A stretch of 63,816 bases of DNA from assembly GCA_003427395.1 (NCBI GenBank), contig BFEA01000089.1:1230612-1294427 (forward strand), given 5' to 3'. The DNA is from Chara braunii (taxonomy: Eukaryota > Streptophyta > Charophyceae > Charales > Characeae). The position numbers and the translations under genes are program-made. Numbering within the stretch: the stretch's first letter is position 1; every line of letters starts with the position of its first letter. Of the stretch, positions 1 to 9,872 are shown in pieces. Below the pieces are notes generated by a model, which had not been told where the DNA came from, ran no database searches, and saw only the letters and a program-made list of their open reading frames with translations.

Positions 1-49
1 GGGGGAGGTTATTTTCGAATACAACAATTTTCTCTTCATGAAATTCAAA

Positions 50-237
50 TATAACGCATATGCGTTATGTTCGGGGGAAGACAGTAGGCTGTGGGACAAG
101 TACGTGAATGTTCAACCTAGCACCAACGGATCCTGCACAGGGGAGGGCGAGGGCCGGCATAATCGAACCCACAACCTCGGCGTTGCAACGCCAGAGCTCT
201 CACCCACTGAGCCACCACGCTTGTCTCACGCCCTCGA
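50..237 (-). mobile_element. tRNA-derived SINE, family A, copy 1
   Basis: On the minus strand a tRNA-like head carries an A box (TGGCTCAGTGG) and a B box (GGGTTCGATTA), the two internal RNA polymerase III promoter elements. The body after the B box (GGTGCTAGGTTG, then CTTGTCCC, then ATAACGCATA) is shared with the plus-strand copy at 50886-51035, so this is a dispersed family and not a tRNA gene. There is no intact tRNA fold or CCA-ready acceptor stem. The boundaries are approximate because only two copies can be compared here. Confidence 0.7.
51..68. other. Perfect 18-bp palindrome
   Basis: ATAACGCATATGCGTTAT reads identically on both strands. One half (ATAACGCATA) is the conserved 3' end of SINE family A, so the palindrome may mark a head-to-head junction or a processed SINE end. 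Confidence 0.8.
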
Positions 238-627
238 AATCCGTTTCTTGAAGATTGGCCAGACTGCAGTTTCTTGGGGCTGGTTTCTTGTTCTTTTCTT
301 GAAATTCTCTGCACTGAAAAAGCAGTAACTAACTGCATGCATTTGGCAGGGTTATAAATCACCAGTACCCTGGACCGCTCCCCGCTGGCACCCGCTGGTT
401 AACACAGTGTCACGTATAGGGCCGGCCTACAAAAGTGGGTTGTGCCAGCGAGGGGCCAAAAAAATTAAGCTTTGCCAATTTCTCTCTCTCATCTCTGATA
501 AGGAAAAAGGCATGGACGTACAGTACAGTCTGCTGGGTGCAAGACTTAGGGGCCCGACCCCTGCAACAGTTTGGTATTCCAGGGGTGGGCAAAATCCAGT
601 CTTCAGAAAATAAGACTCAGAGGTCCT
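238..627. other. Non-coding flank left of Gypsy-1
   Basis: No gene is visible. Position 353-370 carries an AATCACCAGTACC motif matching the terminal inverted repeat of the MITE-like family of the right half, so a fragment of that family is probably here. The rest shows no recognisable feature. Confidence 0.5.
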
Positions 628-838
628 TGTTACATGCTGAGCCTGCACACGGGTCCCATTTTCGGGGCCCGACCTTTGCTGGAGTCCCCCAGGACGCACG
701 CCCCTCATACGCACGCCCTGGAGGCCCACAGCCGGCCTAAAGGCCGCAGGTTTCGAGTTGAGGCAGCATTTGTTTATTTATTTATTTATTTGTTGTCCTA
801 TTTTCGTTTGTTCAGGCGTCGTTTCGGACTAGCAGTTC

Positions 839-981
839 GTCCGAACAGACTTTCGGTCTGTTCGGACAAGGCCACGTTTTTGGCCTGGTACGGACGTAGG
901 CCGGCCCTGTTGGGCCAGGTCCGTTGTTGTCCAGTTGCGGACACTCCCTGCTGATGCAGCAGGGAGGGCCCGGACGTCCGG
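839..981 (+). promoter_or_regulatory. Cluster of perfect inverted repeats in the Gypsy-1 LTR
   Basis: Three structures lie within 143 bp. A 12-bp stem at 839-850/856-867 (GTCCGAACAGAC) has a 5-nt loop. A 10-bp stem at 944-953/957-966 (CTCCCTGCTG) has a 3-nt loop. A 12-bp palindrome lies at 970-981 (CCGGACGTCCGG). The first is kept as an 11-bp stem with a changed loop in the 3' LTR at 32634-32660. The other two are degraded there. A regulatory role is inferred, not shown. Confidence 0.7.
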
Positions 982-1043
982 TAGGGACCCAGGCAGGCCA
1001 GGTTTTGGCCTAGGACCAGAGGCACACGGAGGCACACCCACGA

Positions 1044-1069
1044 GGCCCAGCGCTACTTATAGCTGGGCC
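1044..1069 (+). promoter_or_regulatory. TATA-like box inside an 8-bp inverted repeat (LTR promoter candidate)
   Basis: GGCCCAGC (1044-1051) and GCTGGGCC (1062-1069) form a perfect stem around the loop GCTACTTATA, which holds the TATA-like sequence. The same arrangement is kept in the 3' LTR near 32840-32866. A start site some 25-30 bp downstream would place the R region boundary near 1090-1100. Confidence 0.5.
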
Positions 1070-1216
1070 ACGCCTGGGCAGACACAGAGTTCGAGTAGCT
1101 CACTTCTTGGGCGACACGCTGCTGGAGCAGCGTGACACGACACTGTGCTAGGGAGTAGAGGTGTAGGTAGGGCGAGGGGCGGAGGCCATACCTTCTTCGT
1201 CCCGCCCTCCTTCCGT

Positions 1217-1292
1217 CTTCCTCGTTCTTTTCTTCTTCTTTTCTTCTTCTTCTTCTTCTTCTTCTTCTTCTTCTTCTTCTTCTTCTTCTTCT
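1217..1292 (+). repeat. (TTC)n tract in the LTR
   Basis: An almost uninterrupted TTC/CTT run. The 3' LTR has a shorter TTC run (about 33025-33067) followed by a GA run (33069-33104) where this copy has a short TA/GA stretch, so the two LTRs have drifted by slippage. Confidence 0.95.
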
Positions 1293-1741
1293 TTCAGAGA
1301 TATATATATAGAGAGAGAGAGGTCAAAGGCAGAGGTTACATCGGGCATGGAGCCCCGGATCTGAATCGACGGTTTTGTGGTAGACATTGATTGGACATTC
1401 GGCAGGGAGACTATTTTTGGACTTCGCTATCGCGATCTTGGCCTTCTCCCTCACCTCCATCTTTTTCTTGCCTCTCCCCCATCTCCTCATCCGTGGTATC
1501 TCCCCCATGTGTGTGTGCAAGGAGATCCTTCCTTCCACGTATGCGGTCCCACCTCCCTCTCTCACATGTGTGGTGTATGATGGGGTGTCGCGTCAGTATC
1601 TGACAGGTCAGGTCATATCTTTGAGTCTTCCGCTGCGTTACATTGTGCTATTTTCATATGTATCTGGATGTACATTGCTTGTTGATGCTTTGCTGACGCT
1701 GCATTGTCCACGCGAGTCCTTTTCATCACGGACTTACTGGC

Positions 1742-2870
1742 CCCTGCATTGCACTGCGGGAGGACATCCATAGTCTCAACCACGTGGTCCAAGAACACCA
1801 GCAGACGGTCGCACGGTTGACCAGCCGCATTCAGTCGCTGGAACAGCGACCCGCTCCCATGTCGACTGCCGGCCCCTCCAACCTCGTCGATCGCATCAAC
1901 ACTTTGGAGGTTGACGTAGGCACCCTCAACGACGGTGCTCAGCAGCAGCAAGCAACAAATCAGCAACTACAGGCAACCGATCAGCAGTTGGAGCAGCAGA
2001 TTTGTGCAGCAGCCGCCAGCTCAGCCTTGACATCTCACGAGCGCATGCCCAAATTTGATGGCATCCCGATCTTCTGCAATGCATCGAAGACCGAGCTAAT
2101 TCCATGGTGGCGCAAATTTGACCTGTGTTTGGACTTGTACAAAGTGAGCGACCCCAATGGCATGCTTATTTATATCACCGGTCGGGGGGCGCGTGTCAAG
2201 CATGGCTTGACAATATGCTGTTCAGGCACAAGGTCGCCGTCTCCAAGCTGCAAACGAAGATCAGTTGGGCTGATCTCAAGGCAGCATGGCACAAGCGGTT
2301 CCAAATGGAACCGCCCGAGCTTCAGGCAATTGAAAAGTTGCAAAAGTTCCATCAGAACGCCTTGCCAAGCTCGGATTGGATCACCGAGTACCCACGCTTG
2401 GCATTCACGCCCGACTTGCTGATCACCTTTACGGGCATCCAACACTACTTCATTGCGAGGCCGTGCCCGACATTGCAGAATGCATTGACGCAAGTCGCGG
2501 AGACGCTCACCACAGGTGAGTTGCTATTTAACAAGGCCTCGCAGATCATAGTGACAAATACGGAAGCCCGCAATGCTGGCCGTTCGTCCTCTGCAGGCCA
2601 GGGCAGAGATCAGCATCGGTCGAAAGTGGCCTTGGTCACAGCAACAACGTCGACCGATTCTTCTAACGAGGCTGCTTCATCTGACAAGGGAGAAAGATTA
2701 ACAGCCGCCCAAGATGGTGGCCGCCCCGCCAAGGGTCGAGGACGCGGCAAATCGAAGACAAACACCTCTTCATTCCCCAGGCCCGGAACAGCAGCTCAAG
2801 AACCTTGGCTTCATTACGGTCTCTCGAAGGGCGTCTACAAGATCTGGACGAGCTACCATTATTGTTTATG
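1742..2870 (+). pseudogene. gag: Gypsy-1 gag (frameshifted)
   Basis: This is the structural Gag polyprotein of a Ty3/Gypsy element. The N-terminal third is a glutamine-rich coiled coil that includes LVDRINTLEVDVGTL. Next come the capsid-like motifs ERMPKFDGIPIF and ITWW-like IPWWRKFDL, then GGACQAWLDN, ISWADLKAAWHKRFQ and ALTQVAETLTTGELLFNKA. A frameshift lies near 2160-2190: the first ~125 codons are in one frame and the rest in another. The end is basic (KGRGRGKSK). No CCHC knuckle is visible, which separates it from the gag of Gypsy-2. Comparable proteins are, from memory, very common in Chara predictions. Confidence 0.85.
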
Positions 2871-3635
2871 ATGCAACAGCGACGTTCACGAAACCCCTGG
2901 CTGTCCCACGAAAGCCAAGGAAAAGTCCCTTCCGGGAAAGTGAGCACCGCCGAGAGTGAAACGGCTGCACTCTCGACGCCTTCGAAACCGGTTGCTTCGC
3001 AAGCGACCTCCCTAAGCTCTGAGGCACATGCAGAAGTCGTAAGTCCTCTTCTTTATTCTTTTGAGACTATGCTGCCCGACTCGTTCCGTCGTTGGGTTCT
3101 CTAGCTCAAGGACAAGGTGTGTGTGCGGTTTCTTTTTCGTCAAGAAGCAGCGACAATTTATCGTCTTCGAGTGGTTCTTCAAGGGATTCGGCACGCGCGT
3201 TCAACGTAGAGGTCTTGGACCGGTTGTCGCCCGAGGATTTTGCATGGCTTCCTCTCCCTTCCACGGGCCGCTTACCGGGACCGCAATGCGCAACACTATG
3301 TGCCCATCTCCACACATACTTATCCTTCTACGCACCACCACTTACCGTTCGCGATGCCTTTGGTGCCGTGTACCATTCCTCTTCCCCACCCTTCGATCCG
3401 GTGCCAAGTGGTGACGGCCAAATCTTTCCAGTCCACTTGCGCTTACGAGCGGACCGATGAGATCGGCCTATGTTTTCTTAGGACGGTCGCTGCGACCGAC
3501 TCTTCACCACGGACTTGCCTTCGGACACCCGCATGGTGCCGGATTGGCCGATCTCCCATGAGATCATTCTTGACGTTGGTGCTCACCGTACGGTGCGCCA
3601 ATTCTTTTCGTAAGGAAGAAGAACAAGGATCTTCA
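2871..3635 (+). pseudogene. Gypsy-1 gag-pol linker/protease region, degenerate
   Basis: Several frames each carry pieces of a once continuous protein. A recognisable block is EVLDRLSPEDFAWLPLP with LCAHLHTYLSFYAPPLTVR (3150-3460). It is followed in another frame by SHEIILDVGAHRTVRQFF, upstream of the RT. No intact D-[ST]-G protease active site could be found, so the protease is either lost or too decayed to see. Confidence 0.6.
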
Positions 3636-4131
3636 CTTGTGCATTGACTATCGCAAGCTCAACGCGCAAACCGTCAAGAATGCGGGGCGTCTTCCTCGTA
3701 TTGACGATCTTCTTGAACGTTTGGGCGGCGCAAAATATTTTTCGAAGTTGGATTTGAAGTCGGGCTATCATCAAATTTCGATACGCCCGCAAGATCGCTA
3801 CAAATCCGCGTTTAAAACGTGGTGCGGGCACTTTGAGTGGGTTGTAATGCCTTTTGGCCTCACCAATGCCCCGACGACCTTTCAGGCGGCAATGACCAAC
3901 GGGTTACGTGCGATGCTGGACCGGTTTGTGTTGGTCGACTTGGACGACATTCTCGTCTATAGATGGACCTTAGAGGATCATCTCGAGCACCTTCGACGTG
4001 TGTTGGAGACGCTCCGTTGCCCCAAGTACAAAACCAACCGTGACAAGTGCAAGTTCGTACATCAAGAGCTGGAATATTTGAGCGATTTTGTCGTACGAGA
4101 GGGCATTAGTCCGTTATCGGACAAGATTTAA
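3600..4131 (+). pseudogene. pol: Gypsy-1 reverse transcriptase
   Basis: The RNA-dependent DNA polymerase domain is clear. VRKKNKDLHLCIDYRKLNA is RT motif 2. FSKLDLKSGYHQI carries the first catalytic aspartate. MPFGLTNAPTTFQ is motif 4. VDLDDILVY stands in place of the usual Y-x-D-D box, so the tyrosine is replaced by aspartate while both catalytic aspartates remain. The frame closes at 4131, before the RNase H part. This is typical Ty3/Gypsy RT. Confidence 0.9.
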
Positions 4132-4829
4132 GTCATCCAAGAGTGGCCGGCACCGAAGAATGTCACGGAAGTCCGTTCGTTTCTCGGCCTCGCCGGCTAC
4201 TATCAACGCTTAATCCAAGGCTATTCGAAGATCGCGACCAATTTGACCAAGCTCCAATGCAAGGATTGGCCATCGGCGACAATGTGCGCACTTCCTTTTC
4301 GGCCCGTGACGTCGTCTTGCTATCCACGGAGGTTTTACGCATCTACGACCCGTTTTTGCCAACGCGCATCACTACCGATGCGTCCGGCTATGGCATTGGT
4401 GTCGTCCTCGAGAAACATGATGGTATAGACTGACACCCGATCGAGTACTTCAGTAAGAAGGTGCCCGCCGTGCACTCAATAGACAACGCACTGGAAAAGC
4501 AGTCATTGGCCTTCATACATGCGCTTAAGCTGTGGCGGCATTTTCTTCTCGGTTGAAGTTCATTTCGATGGGTAACAGACAATAATCCTTTGGTTTTTTA
4601 TAAGACCCAAGACGCGGTGAATAGTACCATCTCTCGTTGGATGACTTTCACTGACCAGTTTGACTTCTTTCCCGATCACATCCCGGGAAAGTCAAACCGT
4701 TTTGCGGATGCCCTTTCACGGTGCTCGGACCTTTGTACTACGGTATACTCAACGTTCGAGGTTGACGACAACTCGCGGGACAACTTCATCCACGGGTGCC
4801 AAGTCGACCCCGAGTTTCGCGACAAGTAG
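4132..4829 (+). pseudogene. Gypsy-1 RNase H and tether, broken
   Basis: In shifting frames the expected order is kept: the RT thumb/connection ([20 protein letters not shown]), the RNase H start ([16 protein letters not shown]), then HPIEYFSKKVPAVHS, and finally WMTFTDQFDFFPDHIPGKSN with ADALSR. A stop at 4434 and a frame change near 4555 break it. It would degrade the RNA strand during minus-strand synthesis. Confidence 0.8.
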
Positions 4830-4859
4830 GCGAATTGCTCCTCTCCAAATCCGGCGCCG

Positions 4860-5689
4860 TTGCATTATCGGATCCTAGAGGGCTATTTGCTAGTCCACTC
4901 ACGTGGGAAGGATCTTCTTTGCGCACCAAGTGACCCACACTTGCATACGCGACTTCTTGGCGAGTTCCACGACGCTCCCGCCACCGGACACTTTGGATTC
5001 AATCGTACGATTGGCTGACTTCAAGAGCGCTTTTGGTGGCCCGGCCTTCTCGGAGATGTCACATGCTATTGCGAGTCATGCGAAGTTTGTCGTCATTGCA
5101 AATCCCGCAACCATGGTCCGTACGGCGAGTTGCGACCATTACCGGTCCCCCTAGGACGACGGGAATCGATTGCCATGGACATCACCAGGTTGTTCCCCAA
5201 GCACAAGACCGGTGTGGATGGGACTCTCACGATTGTCGATCGACTCACCAAGTTTGCCATGTTTTTGACTTGTCACTATCACGCCAAGGCACCGGAGTTG
5301 GCCGAGGTTCTTTACGCCGATTGGATTCGTACCAAGGGTTACACAGAGGAGATCGTTTGTGACCGCAAGGGTTACACCAAGGAGATTATTTGCGACCGCG
5401 TCGGTTCATGTCCGACTTTCGGTTGGCGCTCATCAAACGATGGGGCTCATCTCTCAAGCCGAGTTTGGCTCGCCACCCACAAACCGATGGCCAAACGGAG
5501 AGGGCGCATCAAACCGCACAGGTCCTTCTTCGCACTCTCATCTGTCCCTACCAAAAGGATTGGGTTGAGCGGTTGTCGGACGTCGAGCTGGCTTACAACT
5601 CCTCCATTCATCCGGCTATCAGGATGTCGCATTTTGAGTTCGAGCATGGCTCGCCGGTCACACTGTCGTTGGACACTATCATCTCACGG
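4860..5689 (+). pseudogene. Gypsy-1 integrase core, interrupted by insert B
   Basis: Zinc-binding remnants (FHD-type and CESCEVCRHC-like residues, 4950-5100) precede the core. The first aspartate lies in AMDITRLF, the second in the VCDR block, and the glutamate in HPQTDGQTERAHQ. The core continues through ELAYNSSIHPAIRMS to the point where insert B enters at 5690. A 33-bp tandem duplication and frameshifts make it non-functional. Downstream codons resume at 14115. Confidence 0.85.
5334..5399 (+). repeat. 33-bp tandem duplication inside the integrase
   Basis: Copies at 5334-5366 and 5367-5399 encode KGYTEEIVCDR and KGYTKEIICDR. The duplicated block contains the second catalytic aspartate of the D-D-E triad, so the triad spacing is altered. 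The copies already differ at six positions. Confidence 0.85.
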
Positions 5690-5694
5690 TGTCG

Positions 5695-6354
5695 AGCGCA
5701 TCGGTCCGGCACTGCACGGGGCAGCGCGGGACACTCCCGGCCGCGTCACGCAGGAGTTGGTTCTTAATCCTCGTCGCGAATATACATGGAGCTTCCGCAA
5801 GTCATTCCAGCCGAGTGCACCAGCCATACCTCCCGTGAGCCCCTGCGACAGGATAGGGCCTACGCGAGGCACGACTTACCTCCACCTTACGGGAGTTATC
5901 ACCTCCCTTCGGTGGGCGTATCCCCGCCGAGCTACCAGTCCACAGTACGAAAGCTAATCAGTTGCAATCGCAGAGGTGGACCAGCCGAGGGCGTTTCTTG
6001 TTCGTTGTAGCATAGGGGGTACGCCCGGTAATACGCCTCTATCAGACCCGCACGCGAACCGACATCTTGGAGGGGTTGAGGTCCCAAGCGCGACTCGTCG
6101 TCGGTCGACTAGGACGCATCTCACACACCACGCGCACACCACTTTACAAACACAATACAAACAACGCGACAACGCTCTTAGTCCCTCGGTAGCCATCCCA
6201 TAACTCCCCGATTGCGGAAATCGGATAGGCGTCGCGCGCGAGAATATAAAATCGCGCGAACGCAGGGCTAATTCATGCTGATTCGCAATGCACGCTAAGC
6301 AACTGTCCACATACAATAAAGAAGCAATTAAAATAAAAAAAAGAAATAAGCGCC
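5695..6354. other. Left end of insert B, no gene seen
   Basis: GC-rich sequence with open frames but no recognisable protein. A TATA-like GAATATAAAA lies at 6242-6251 between CGCG-rich blocks and could be a promoter. A short A-rich segment (6313-6347) precedes the plastid fragment. Confidence 0.4.
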
Positions 6355-6357
6355 TCA

Positions 6358-6693
6358 AAGGCACTTTAAAAGCAAAACTTCGCAAGAAACACGAAAATAG
6401 GTATTTTGCTCCTTCAATACAATCTCTTTTAAATTTAATAGGATATCTTGAATAGATTCACGTACACCTGTTAAAGTACAATATTCATGTTTAATGTTAT
6501 CAATCTTTACACATGTTATACATATTCCGTCTAAATCCGATAATAGTGTTCTTCTTAGTATAATTCCTAAGGTATTAGCTTGTCCTGTTTTTAAAGGAGC
6601 AATAGCAAAACGTCCATAATGTATACGTTGACTTTCTATCTTAGATTCTAAGCATTTCCATTGAATTTTGTCATCAGTAACATTTTGAATCAT
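6358..6693 (-). pseudogene. rpoA: Plastid rpoA 5' fragment (NUPT)
   Basis: On the minus strand, an ATG at 6693-6691 opens a 112-codon frame matching the N-terminal domain of the plastid RNA polymerase alpha subunit, which dimerises to start assembly of the core enzyme. Motifs visible are ESQRIHYGRFAIAPLK, TGQANTLGIILRRTLL and NIKHEYCTLTGVRESIQDIL. Similarity ends near 6395, after about 100 of the usual ~330 residues. The frame is open upstream to 6924 through AT-rich sequence that looks like plastid spacer. It lies inside nuclear repeats, so it is a transferred fragment and not a functional gene. Confidence 0.9.
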
Positions 6694-7040
6694 TATGGAA
6701 TATCCTTCTCCAGAAAGTGCTCTTATTTTGAAGTTTTTTTTCCACAATTTATTCAAGATTCTATAACCTAAAAACAAAAAATTTTGATTGAAAAGAGATT
6801 TTAAGTATAAAACATCTAAAGAACAAGGAAATCCTAACTTTAGTTGGAGAAATTTTGTACAATTATACTTCCTATTCTTGCTTTTACTAAATAGAGTGAC
6901 GGTAATAGTAGCTATTATTTCCATTTTGATTTTAGTATATAATTTTACTATATATATCTCTCTCTCTTGAATATATCTGGAATAAATAAAAAATTTTGTT
7001 GCTTAAGTAATTTATTCAAAATTTGTATTCTAATGTATCA

Positions 7041-8330
<1,290 letters not shown>

Positions 8331-8331
8331 A

Positions 8332-8625
8332 AAATTTCGGCAGCGCTTCCCGTAGGAAAAGTGTATTTCCAGAATTTATATCAACCCGAATATGCAAGCT
8401 GAAATAGTCTTCGACTTTCCAAAGTTCAATCTTGTTTAACTCCCTGAATTGGCAAAAATTTGGGCAACACTCCCTTTAGAAAGGGAGACTTCCCAGATTT
8501 CTACTAAGCTATATATATGATTTAGACAAGTTGAACTTTGAAAAGTCAAAACTTTGACTAACTCCTTGGTTTTGCAGAAATTTCGGCGGCGCTTCCCGTA
8601 GAGAAAGTAGCTTACCAAAATTTAT
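8332..8625. repeat. ~122-bp tandem motif array, three units
   Basis: AAATTTCGGCAGCGCTTCCC begins units at 8332, 8454 (diverged, AAATTTGGGCAACACTCCC) and 8578. Each start is followed by a short stem: CTTCC/GGAAAAG in unit 1, CTCCCTTT/AAAGGGAG in unit 2, CTT/AAG in unit 3. A CTTTGAAAAGT-like block then precedes the next unit. The units are only partly alike, so the array is old. Confidence 0.7.
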
Positions 8626-8733
8626 ACGAAGCCAAGTATAACAAATGATCTCAGAAAATGCGAGAATTGATCTAAGTAAAAAACTTAGCTCAGAAAATGT
8701 AGGAATTGAAATTAACTCCTATGGCTCTAGCAC

Positions 8734-8734
8734 N
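8734..8734. other. Single ambiguous base (N)
   Basis: One N in otherwise continuous sequence, an assembly ambiguity. A second lies at 34526. Confidence 0.99.
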
Positions 8735-9052
8735 TGGCGAGCGACTAAAGCGACCACCTATCAACCTGAAACTCAAACCAAGTAGTAGCCTCACTCAGTC
8801 ACATGCAGGCCAAACCACAAAGGTAAGTACTCTCACCATCCCAAGTCAACCTGAACAAATAATAGTTCATGATCTTTCAATGATTTAACCCTTTATACCC
8901 AGCTTACATAAGGCATAAGGTCAGGACACCCAAACTTATGGAATGAACCTTACCTTAGCCAAGCCTAAAGTCAGGCCACCCAAACTTATGGAATGAGCCT
9001 AACTTAGCCAAAGTATACACAAACACAGGGTACAACAACTTTTCTCTTCTTT

Positions 9053-9082
9053 GGGCATATGACTAGACCATTCTAGTCGCCC
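9053..9082. other. Hairpin with a different loop inside the array
   Basis: GACTAG (9061-9066) pairs with CTAGTC (9073-9078) around ACCATT. GGGC (9053-9056) pairs with GCCC (9079-9082) outside it. It lacks the AACTTA loop, so it is either a relative or independent. Confidence 0.6.
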
Positions 9083-9102
9083 TGAACTGTTTAAATAGCC
9101 AC

Positions 9103-9104
9103 AT

Positions 9105-9132
<28 letters not shown>
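9103..9132. repeat. (TA)n microsatellite
   Basis: About 14 TA units between two hairpins of the array. Confidence 0.95.
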
Positions 9133-9136
<4 letters not shown>

Positions 9137-9872
9137 TAATCTTCAAAGGGGGCGTAGGACTGAGCCATTCATCTTAGAAACAATGCTCAGTCGGCCAAAG
9201 TTACCTTTAGTTATACTCTTAGTTGTACTCTCTTCAAGTTGTGATAGGCTATAGTCAAACCACCTAAACTTATAGAATAGCCTGACTAGCTCATTCATAA
9301 AATATAATAATAATAAGGTATAGCTAAATGATAACCTTTGGGTTCCAGCATGTGCGGGCTTTGAGTCAGACCACCTGAACTTACAGAACAGTTTGACTCT
9401 CTGCCTGATTCGTTTCTCTCTAATCCAATCTATGCGTGGCATTGGGCTAGACTACCTGAACTTACAGAACAGCCTGCCCTTTGTCAGGTTCATTTTCTCA
9501 ACATAAAGCAGGAAGAGGCTGAGCCACCTAAACTTATAGAACGACTCAAACCTCCTCGTTCAGAACCAAATGAACAGAGGAAACCCCAAAATAACCAAGG
9601 CAACCAAGGCACCTGAACTTACAGGACGCACTTGGTCCCTGAAAACGTCAATCACAAGCGGCCGCCTAAAGTCAGAGCAACCAGACCACCTAAACTTATA
9701 GAACAGTCTGGTCCTCAAGGCAAACCCATAGCACCGGGTCTCCCCAAACTTATGGGGACTCCCGAGCCTCCAAAGCAATCAGACCACCTAAACTTATAGA
9801 ATGGTTTGATGCCCCACACAATCCAAAATAAGCAAAGCACTGGGTCTCCCCGAACTTATGGGGACCTCCCAG

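Larger units (their letters stand above)
628..1728 (+). repeat. Gypsy-1 5' LTR
   Basis: Starts TGTTACATGCTGAG and ends CATCA, giving TG...CA termini. The same sequence recurs as the 3' LTR, split into 14797-14882 and 32509-33509. It contains a TATA-like CTTATAGC at 1055-1062, several perfect hairpins and a long TTC tract. The two copies differ at many positions, including tract lengths, so the insertion is old. No matching target-site duplication is seen outside the LTRs (GTCCT on the left, CTTTG on the right). Confidence 0.9.
8917..9872. repeat. Array of about a dozen hairpins with constant loop and covarying stems
   Basis: A core such as CACCTAAACTTATAGAACA recurs with irregular spacing. 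Outer stems include AAGGT/ACCTT (8917-8921/8947-8951), AAGTCAGGC/GCCTAACTT (8968-8976/8997-9005), GACTGAGC/GCTCAGTC (9158-9165/9185-9192), AGTCA/TGACT (9253-9257/9283-9287) and GAGTCAGAC/GTTTGACTC (9363-9371/9391-9399). Further stems are TGAG/CTCA (9520-9523/9545-9548), ACCAAGG/CaCTTGGT (9603-9609/9629-9636), ACCAGAC/GTCTGGT (9680-9686/9706-9712), TCCCC/GGGGA (9741-9745/9754-9758), ATCAGAC/GTTTGAT (9778-9784/9804-9810) and TCCCC/GGGGA (9847-9851/9860-9864). A partly paired copy lies at 9444-9480. Stem sequences differ while pairing is kept. Confidence 0.85.

Noticed and set aside
1148-1390. Poly-Glu/poly-Lys or poly-Phe frames
   Set aside because: Translation of the TTC microsatellite of the LTR.
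8332-9872. CRISPR array
   Set aside because: Repeat starts are not identical, spacing is irregular, spacers are not uniform, and the genome is eukaryotic. Stem variation is compensatory instead.
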